A stretch of DNA of 27,061 nucleotides from Choristocarpus tenellus KU-1152. Taxonomy: Eukaryota > Phaeophyceae. A program made the position numbers and the translations under genes. The notes under the pieces were generated by a model. It worked only from the letters and a program-made list of their open reading frames with translations. It was not told where the DNA came from and did no database searches. Where the stretch lies: assembly GCA_964200185.2 (NCBI GenBank), contig CAXNAD020000155.1:1-27061 (forward strand), in the 5' to 3' direction. Shown here in pieces: positions 20,082 to 27,061 of this stretch (position 1 is its first letter; every line of letters begins with the position of its first letter).

Positions 20082-23060
20082 TAGAGCTCATCCTCCTGAC
20101 GGGCAACTTGGCCCTCTTACTCGATATTTTTTGCATCATTGGGCAGGTTATATTGCCCTACAATCCCCTACATACACAATGAGCCTGGATCCTGCCCTAT
20201 CATTTTTTTTATCGCATCTTTCATTCAATGCAAGAGTAGAGAATAATAAGTACTTCAAGTAATCCTCCATTGTTTCAGGTTACAAAAGAAAGGGTTCTAT
20301 ATTATTTCTGTCTGTATACCAACCCCTACCCAAATCGACCCAGCGAAAATTCTTGCTTCTTCTTCCTTACTCCGTCATCATTTTTTATCATCGGATGAGT
20401 GGAAGAGCATCTTACTGTAATCCCCAAGGTCATCTTCAAATCGTGCTCAGCTTTGGTGACCAGGCTGAAGTTCTCAAATCTTGGAATTTGGATTATTTTT
20501 CAAGGTGGAACAAAGCCAACATTGCGTTCTGTGGCTAAGATAAGGTGGATGTTCCTGGCGAGGAGCCCATTCAAAATAGGCTCAAGTTGGCGTGATGCTG
20601 TCGATCTTGAACTATCGCTATCATCGTGCATGTGCATGTTTGCGTGTGTGTGCAAGTAGTTAAATGCTATGCTTTCCTCTAGCCGCACGTTGGTCTCTCT
20701 GTGTTCTCAGGTATAACTTCTAGAAGAAGCAGGAGTAGTAGTAGTAGTGTACTGAAGTACAGGAAGAAATAAAACACAATAATAATAGTAACAAACATAC
20801 CACCAGTGAGAAACGTTGATGACAGGATTCCAACAAGCCAACCACCACCACCAGTTACTCCTTCAAAGTACAACCACTACTGCTATATATAGCAGTATGA
20901 CTACTGATTATTCCATACTTACACCTCTTCTACTATTACATAAGTATCTCAGGACCAAGTGTTCTTCACCCACTCAGGCAGCAGGCAGCCATTGTATTAA
21001 CATGTAATCCCCACCTCACGCACATTTCATGTGCTTGCACTACTGGCTGACAGCCAGGTCAGTGCGGTGTGCTTGCTTTAGCCTACCATGTATAAGGGGT
21101 GACATGTGTGAAATTTGTATATTGGTGGGAGAGCAAAGTTATTTTTGTCCACCAGTGCTAGACAAGAATGTCGGCGATCTAAGTAGACATGCGCACATTA
21201 TCTATCCGTTCTTCGTCTCTACTGTGCTGTTGTAGTGCTGCGGTACATCCAAGTTTGCGGTTTCTTGCTTATTGACGCATGTACGCGCTGACATTTCTCG
21301 CGTTCACCAGGGGAAGTTGCTCGTTGTGCCTTGATCTTCATGTTTACAGCTTGAGCCATCATATAATATCAATACTATATTCGAGGGGGGTCTATTCACA
21401 CCCCTTTGAGTACTCTGCGTTTCTTTAAGCATTCTGCTCCACACCTCATTCCCATGCCTAAAATGAAGCTAACCCTTCTATTGAAGCTGTGACTGCAGAA
21501 GAGAAGACAAAAGGTTGGTTAACATAATAAGCAGCGTAAAATCGCACTTTTTTAGGTGCTACTGGAAATAGAAGACAGTCGGTCGCAGGGATCTCGACAC
21601 TCAAAAACACCCTCTTCTAAGATGTGATGCCTCCTTGTGTTGCTTGTTGCGCCTTCATTTTGTGTTGGGCCTAGTGGTGGATGGGGTCATGAAGGTGGTG
21701 TTGAATATTGTTACTCTTGCCTTCACAACAGCAAAGAGAGTGGAAATACTGGACCTGACGATAGATTATGTATTGTGTATTGTGTCAATCTTCGTTTACG
21801 TACGTACGTAATACGTGTGTGCGTGTGCTCACACGAGCATAGGCTTGGAGATGTTTGCACAATAGTCTGTTCATCTTCTGTGGCAAAAGGTGTCAGGCCA
21901 CTATCGGATCCCAAGATGAGGATGTGCAGCGTGCCAGTGAAGGACAAGCTGTTGAAGTATCCCACACTGGACCCGCGGATTTGGTGCTTTGATGAAGGAC
22001 ATTGAGCAGCTTAGTATAGATGTGCAAAGTTGATATTACAAGAGGGCATATGGTCTTGATTCCACTGACTGAATACTAGCCTAAACTATCATTATTATTT
22101 CTATTGTGTGGGGTTTGCAATCGTCCACACTAATTCACTATGATTCACTTATTAACTTGTTTTAGGTGTAGAAAGTGTATCTTGATACAAATCAATGAAC
22201 ACTATGAGTCAGTACATATAATATATCTTTCACTGGCTCTCCATCCTAATACATAATCCACCGGTGGTGTCAATGTGTATTAGCAGCTCTATCTACGAAC
22301 ACAAGCACGTAGTGTGTGTGCTACTTCCTGTCCATCACGATATGGTAATACTCACATATTTGTGTTCCTGGCTGACTCTATTGGGTTGATGACGAGAGCA
22401 AAATGCTGTCATTACATGCAGGATTCCATATATGTGTTTGAAGCCCCAAACAAACGTACATACTCAGACCAGCTAGGATAGTGACAGGGTGTGACTTAGT
22501 CCCTACTGCGCACAACCCTCACAGCCAGCTTGCTATCCAATACGATTTCACGCTCTGGAGAGGGACAAGACTCTTGTTCGCTCTCGTCAGGAGCCTAGTA
22601 CTGATGATGCGTTGATCCTCTTTTGAAGTCATTACTTGAGGGGGAGAGGTAGTTTATCAGAGTGTTCATGTGCAGTAGACCAGTCTTGCCTGGGTAACTG
22701 GAGCTAATGCTTGTGGGGGGTGTCATACTTCCCAAGTGTATATCAATACTACAAGCGAGTACAACAAACCATTGCCATTACACTACGTCACAAATAATCC
22801 CAGGATACAAATATGGCAGTATCTAACCCATGTTGCTCGACTGAATTTAGTCAAACCTCTCTCTACATCTATCACAACTAGTGCATTTTGAGAGTCGATA
22901 AAAAGAGGACATCCCAAGTTATGAGTATGCTTACCATAAACAAGACTAACAATCTGGTGTCACCGCCGATCTAGATATTTTGTCATATTCTCAATAGGCC
23001 ACTGAGATGCATCGCGTCTTGGGTAACCACCTTTGTCACACTTTTTTTCTCTTTTTCAAA
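20082..23060. other. mostly non-coding, some open stretches of unknown meaning
   Basis: 20430-20688 (-) is open apart from one TGA: RQLEPILNGLLARNIHLI, then after the stop IPRFENFSLVTKAEHDLK, ending at a GTAAGA donor-like site. It could be an exon or relic. 21637-22005 is open in several frames at once. 22499-22592 (-) reads PDESEQESCPSPEREIVLD and could be a scrap of a gene. Around 22.83-22.94 kb (-) a frame reads PLFIDSQNALVVIDVERGL. There is a short AGT triplet run at 20733-20748 and a perfect palindrome at 21796-21811. None of this supports a gene call. Confidence 0.4.
21796..21811. repeat. perfect 16-bp palindrome TTACGTACGTACGTAA
   Basis: The 16 bases equal their own reverse complement, built on ACGT tandem units. 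ACGT is the core of many bZIP binding sites, but it may just be a tetranucleotide microsatellite. Confidence 0.6.
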
Positions 23061-23066
23061 CAAATG

Positions 23067-23326
23067 AGTGAAAGTATCTTAGAGGGTACGAGTTTTGTCC
23101 TGTTTGTCCATTATTTGGGGCTTGGCTTCCCTCGGGGTTTTTTATGACATTTTCCCACTCCAAAATATTTTCGGAGTAGGTAAAATGCATACGTCATGAA
23201 AAGGTGTGTCCGGAACAAGGATATTGACACTTCCTAACAAACACGATAGCCAAAATTACATCGAAATTACAACATTGGATTTTGACCCCAAATGGACGCG
23301 GCTCTACCCTCTAAGATACTTTGGCT
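23067..23326 (+). mobile_element. MITE-A copy 3, with candidate target duplication
   Basis: 260 bp. Left end AGTGAAAGTATCTTAGAGGG; right end CCCTCTAAGATACTTTGGCT, an inverted repeat nearly perfect over about 20 bp. CAAATG lies directly outside both ends (23061-23066 and 23327-23332) and could be a 6-bp target-site duplication. The interior holds the hairpin CCACTCC..GGAGTAGG and the subterminal pair GTCCATTATTTGGGG / CCCCAAATGGAC. Confidence 0.9.
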
Positions 23327-23330
23327 CAAA

Positions 23331-23409
23331 TGTTAGGGTTATTCTTCACATGTACAGGTCAGGGTAAAGGTAAGGGTTAGGGTTCTGATTTGGGTTTTGG
23401 TGAGGGTTA
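23331..23409 (+). repeat. interstitial telomere-like tract (GGTTAGGG variants)
   Basis: Imperfect units GTTAGGGTTA, GGTCAGGGTAAAGGTAAGGG, TTAGGGTTCTG and GGTGAGGGTTA directly follow the right end of MITE-A copy 3. Too degenerate and too short to be a chromosome end. Confidence 0.55.
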
Positions 23410-24000
23410 CTTTTTCGAATATTCGTGCGAAAATGTAAAACGTGTGCAAAATAGGACAATAGCGAAGTGTACCTTATTTTGTGTATAATATGAGATTATT
23501 GTGTTGAATTGAATCCATGTGATGTAACTAATGAGATAGTACATCCGGATTATATATGGAATTTGTTTATTATTTGGTCCCCTTCGCTACTTTGATATAG
23601 ATAGCGAAAGCACAAATAATAATAAATAAACAATGAGAAGACACCCCACAAAGGTCACTCTTCTAATTTCAACCATGTAATCACGTTCAGCGAAGGGGAA
23701 CCATGTGGGGCTTCACACCTTCTTAAATTTACTACTGACAAATAGCATTACCTCCCAAGGTAAGTTTGCACAGGTTATAAGCCTAAGTAATATGGAGAAA
23801 AGGAGCAGGTGATGGGCCTGAACGACATGAAGAAGTTGCTCAACTGAACTGGAGCACCAGCACGACAAGTGGACAATTGGACAACATGGAGATTATCTCT
23901 GGTAGTTTATGTCAGCGAAAGGGTCTGTAAGACATTCTGGGGCAAAAAATACGTTGTCCTAAACTCACGGAGACACTAACGGAACAGGAACGAATATGCA

Positions 24001-24079
<79 letters not shown>

Positions 24080-24293
24080 ATGAGCCTGAGCCATGATCCT
24101 GAGCCATGAACCTGAGCCTGAGCCTGAGCCACAAGAATCTGCCTATGGACCTGGAGCAGTCATCACAACACTTGTCCCTAAAGGGGGCATGCCCATCGAT
24201 TGGAGACCCCAAGATTCTTGCTTACGGAATGAGAAAAGCAATTGCTGTACCTGCCACTAAGGGAGCAGAACATTAGCAGGAGTAGAAACTAAG
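23333..24293. other. no gene seen between MITE-A copies
   Basis: Telomere-like tract, AT-rich unique sequence, a near-palindromic TTTGTTTATTATTTGG / AATAATAAATAAACAA region (about 23563-23632), and the GAGCCT array. No coding pattern. Confidence 0.5.
24001..24131. repeat. (GAGCCT)n hexanucleotide array
   Basis: About 13 near-perfect GAGCCT units, then variants with GAGCCATGA insertions, then more perfect units. It translates as Ser-Gly or Leu-Arg repeats on the - strand, which is why long open frames appear there. I do not regard them as genes. Confidence 0.92.
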
Positions 24294-24474
24294 CCTATTG
24301 TGTTTGTTAGGAGGTGTCAACACCCTTGTTCTGGACACACCTTTTCATAACGTATACATTTTACCTACTCCAAAAAAGTTCAGAGTAGGTAAAATGTCAT
24401 CAAAAAACGTGTGGGAAGCCAAGCTCCAAATGGACGAACAGGGTAGAACTCGTACCCTCTAAGATACTTTCACT
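24294..24474 (-). mobile_element. MITE-A copy 4, inverted and truncated
   Basis: Opposite orientation to copies 3 and 5. Its outer end (right side here) is CCCTCTAAGATACTTTCACT. It keeps the central hairpin with a 13-bp perfect stem ATTTTACCTACTC / GAGTAGGTAAAAT (about 24358-24395). It breaks off after the CCTAACAAACAC block at about 24294, so the last 80 bp and one terminal repeat are missing. Confidence 0.85.
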
Positions 24475-25380
24475 CAATCCTCTACTTCTAATGCAGACTG
24501 AAAATGCTGAACTCATGAAGTTACCACTCCTGCAATCGGTTCCTGGAGGCCACTTGCCCTGTCATAGGAAACGTCAGGACACGGACAGTTAAGAGCCTTA
24601 CCTTCTCAAAAAATATCGGAAACAATATGCAAAAAATGATATTATGTGAAGGAAGCCTTAAACAATAGTGGACAGTTAGGGACTTGCAAGTTTGGCAATT
24701 GATAGGAAAGAATGCACTAGAAAAAAAAGATAATGTGCAGGAAGTCTTAGAAGGAAGAAGTGGTAGGAGTTTTATCTTGTATAGAGGAAAGCGAGAGCAG
24801 TTTCCCCGAGATAGAGAAGGGAAAGAAAAGACAAGAGTGGACAAGAAAGGAAGTCCTAACAAGATAGACAAACAACGGATCTTAGATGAGAGTTGAGGGA
24901 ACCTGCCTAAGGGAGGAAAAGATAATACAGGGGTAGATATTTGAGTGCTTGGATCACTTTTGTGTAACAGGGATATATATATATATATGTCAAAGGAATA
25001 ACTTCATGTGTTTGACATCTGGGAGAGGAAAGAGAGTCAAGATATCTGACGTAAGATGGGATAGGCAGGGACAGAGTCGAATATTTTTTTGTTTGGTCGC
25101 TTTGCGTAACATGTATGTGTGAGGAAGAAAATATAATGGCTGCGTTAAGACGCACGGCGGAGAAGTTGAGGGAGATTACACATTGATGAGTGATTGAACT
25201 CTTTGGTTGACATACCAATAATCACATACGTACGTGGAAGGCGTTAGTTTTTTTTGCTAATATTACAGTTGTCATTTCTAGTTCAAGACTTTGGGCAATA
25301 GTTTTCCTCTCTACTTTATATTCTCCATCACACATTTTTCCAGCAACGAGATCTCTTCTATCCTTCAGTATCTCATAGAG
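24475..25380. other. purine-rich stretch and unique sequence, no gene called
   Basis: 24660-24900 is strongly A/G-rich on the + strand and open in one frame on each strand, which base bias alone explains. A (TA)n run lies at 24972-24988. No domain seen. Confidence 0.45.
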
Positions 25381-25635
25381 AGTGAAAGTATCTTAGAGGG
25401 TATTAATTTTGCCCTGTTTGTCCGTTTGGGGCTTGGCTTCCCATGTTTTTTTCATGACATTTTCCTACTCCAAAATGTTTCGGAGTAGGTAAAATGTATA
25501 CGTTATGAAACGATTTGACCAGAGCATGTATATTGACACTACCTAACAAACACGATAGCCAAAATTACAGCAAAATCACAACATTGGACTTTGGACCTCA
25601 AACGGACGCGGCTCGACCCTCTAAATACTTTGACT
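25381..25635 (+). mobile_element. MITE-A copy 5
   Basis: 255 bp. Left end AGTGAAAGTATCTTAGAGGG; right end CCCTCTAAATACTTTGACT. Central hairpin CCTACTCC..GGAGTAGG. Very close to copy 3 (CTAACAAACACGATAGCCAA, GACGCGGCTC). No clear target duplication (ATAGAG on the left, AAGAGA on the right). Confidence 0.88.
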
Positions 25636-26559
25636 AAGAGAATCTTCTGAATATGCAGTTTATTCTGCGAAATAGGCCAGGGGGATCCCCGGTGATAGCT
25701 TGTGGAACCCCCTGTGGCCCCATCTACAGGCATATCTGTAATGTATTCATTTTGGAGAACCATTTTAGATACCCCGTAATTCAATGTTCAATGTAGGTAG
25801 TATTTTTTTCTATGGAGTATAACTCTAGAGAAGTTATTGCAGAGAGGAGAAGAGTGACTGTTTTGGGAGGGATAGGTCTGTTTTTTGCCACAAACTCCTT
25901 AGACGCGATATGATAGAGGCCAAAATCGAATGACCTTTCCTGGCCAGATGATGACTGACTGACTGTCCTTACTGGTCTTCTTCACACGAGAAGTATACCC
26001 TGGCGTATGGATGAAATCTAGGTAATCAGAGAAAATAAATACACAGTGAATGCTTCTTATTCCCTCCATGATCGACGACAGTACCTGCAGAATGTTTGTG
26101 GGCACAATAATATATCTTATATATTTCGTAGTGCTTGATGAAATTTAATACAATATTACCTGAGAGAAATTAACTATAAAAATAAATGCAGATAAGAAGA
26201 GTAATTTACAGAACCCTACGTAGTGTCATGCACATTATCGCCCAATACTTGGGATGGGATGCCATTAGTCTTACAGGGAAAAAATATCCAACCTGAAACA
26301 TCGGTCATCGCATATACCAAAAAAAAAGATGGGTGCTAGAATAATCAACCCCCAAAGAGAAGAAACGATGAGAAACGTAGGACTCAGCAGACGCAATACT
26401 AGCATGAGTGAGTGCGCATGTACCCTGATCTACTTGTATTGCCTTAGCTCCTGGTTGGCGTGGTGTACGTCAGCCATCGCGGTTAGCTTCCTTGTAATGT
26501 CACTCACCCATAAAGCTAATTTTGCCCTCAAGCACACACTCACTCGTAGTGACCACCTG
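25636..26559. other. no gene seen
   Basis: AT-rich unique sequence with short homopolymers. Short open frames at 25539-25784 (-), 25899-26105 (-) and 26329-26610 (+) have no recognisable domain; the first overlaps MITE-A copy 5. Confidence 0.45.
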
Positions 26560-26830
26560 TTGTGTTGGTTTCTCTCCCTTCCTTGTATTCCATCACTCGA
26601 ACAACTGTGATCTCAATTTCCCAGGCTTGTATTACAGGCACGTCTGCAAGTTCTACATCTCTTCCTCCTGAAAATCCTTGCTTCCGTTTTCCATCTGGAA
26701 GTTCCCCGAACATCAACACCTCTAGGACCCACACGTGTGTGCAGCTGACTCTGTAAACACTGGAGTCTACCAGTTCCTATATTTGCACAGTTAGTTGTGT
26801 CTCGATACTGTCAAAGTCAGTCTTCACGTC
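26560..26830 (-). pseudogene. 3' relic of a second LINE
   Basis: On the - strand, FDSIETQLTVQI, then a stop, then VLMFGELPDGKRKQGF. After a frame change come NLQTCL, KPGKLRSQLFE and WNTRKG. This order (S-I-E..L, G-E-L..G-K-R..Q-G, a basic box, L-Q..L, then W-x-T-R) is the tail after the reverse transcriptase in many LINE proteins. It differs from the tail of the 10.6 kb element, so it comes from another family. Heavily decayed; no reverse transcriptase motif in view. Confidence 0.5.
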
Positions 26831-26981
26831 ATGGATGGGCATATTTTTTGTAGGTACAATATACGATGGGATTGTTCCAATTGTTTGCAAATTACGATGC
26901 ATCGTGCCAGAAGGAATTTGTGATTATGATAATTAACCTTTAATTGGTGGACTTGGCAGACCGTCCATATCACACAAACAT

Positions 26982-27061
26982 GACCCAAAGTATCTGGGAG
27001 GGGGGGGGGGGGGGGCGGCGGCCGTTTTTCACCCTTTTTTCGTTTTTCCCCTTTTTGGGTG
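26982..27061 (+). mobile_element. MITE-B copy 3, cut by the window end
   Basis: Starts with the terminal repeat GACCCAAAGTATCTGGG, followed by a run of about 18 G and CGGCGGCCGTTTTTCACCC. The rest differs from copies 1 and 2, so it may be a diverged subfamily or share only the end. Confidence 0.6.

Noticed and set aside
19997-20150. + strand exon-like segment with good AG and GT and the motif CIELNEPLEL, reminiscent of PCNA
   Set aside because: The residues around it do not follow the PCNA pattern, no other PCNA exon is nearby, and the opposite strand gives a signal peptide with a longer plausible exon.
21637-22005. 122-codon + strand open frame
   Set aside because: Several frames are open at once; composition and lack of domain do not favour any.
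23912-24212. Ser-Gly and Leu-Arg repeat open frames
   Set aside because: Translation of the GAGCCT array only.
24521-24896. Open frames on both strands
   Set aside because: Explained by strong purine bias of one strand; no domain.
1-27061. tRNA, rRNA genes or CRISPR arrays
   Set aside because: I scanned for the TPsiC-like GGTTCRA box with pairing arms and for spaced direct repeats and found none convincing; a covariance-model search would be decisive.
1-27061. Alternative genetic code
   Set aside because: The kinase and TCTP exons read cleanly with the standard code and end in TGA and TAG; in-frame stops occur only in relics and uncertain regions.

Overview
This window is eukaryotic nuclear DNA, most likely from a protist or alga whose lineage I cannot fix from the sequence. 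Two genes are split into short coding exons (about 40 to 220 nt) by long GT-AG introns (hundreds to about 1,900 nt). Reading frames and splice phases agree across almost all exon junctions. Between them lie decayed retroelements, two families of short inverted-repeat elements, microsatellites and telomere-like GGTTAGGG tracts. The standard genetic code fits: the kinase ends in TGA and TCTP in TAG, with no internal stops in either.

Layout. Positions 3-5858 (+) hold the 3' part of a CAMK-like protein kinase gene whose first exons lie before the window. Introns 3 and 5 carry a short transposon and a duplicated telomere-like tract. Two of its splice sites are built into tandem repeats. From 5859 to 8057 I see no convincing gene. 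At 8058-8974 (+) is a broken Gag gene of a retroelement, followed by a short inverted-repeat element (MITE-B) that contains a 10-N assembly gap. From 9180 to 10185 there are unassigned coding-like scraps, then a MITE-A copy. From 10624 to about 13170 (-) is a dead LINE (endonuclease plus reverse transcriptase), split by another MITE-B and lacking the catalytic aspartates of its reverse transcriptase.

Positions 13324-17952 (+) hold a complete gene for translationally controlled tumor protein (TCTP), in five clear exons plus a likely four-codon last exon. It has a CpG-containing, then strongly pyrimidine-rich leader. Facing it on the other strand, 18619-20081 may hold a small secreted or membrane protein gene, which I can only propose. 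From 20082 to the end the sequence is mostly non-coding: three MITE-A copies (one inverted and truncated), a GAGCCT hexanucleotide array, a telomere-like tract, a second LINE 3' relic near 26.6 kb, and a MITE-B that runs off the window.

The genes do not form a functional cluster. The kinase and TCTP are independent housekeeping or signalling genes sitting in a transposon graveyard. The most unusual structure is the pair of short-element families (A, about 255 bp; B, about 190-200 bp). They share an AAAGTATCT terminal repeat and the same subterminal GTCCATTTGG inverted repeat, so they are probably mobilised by one transposase that is not encoded here.
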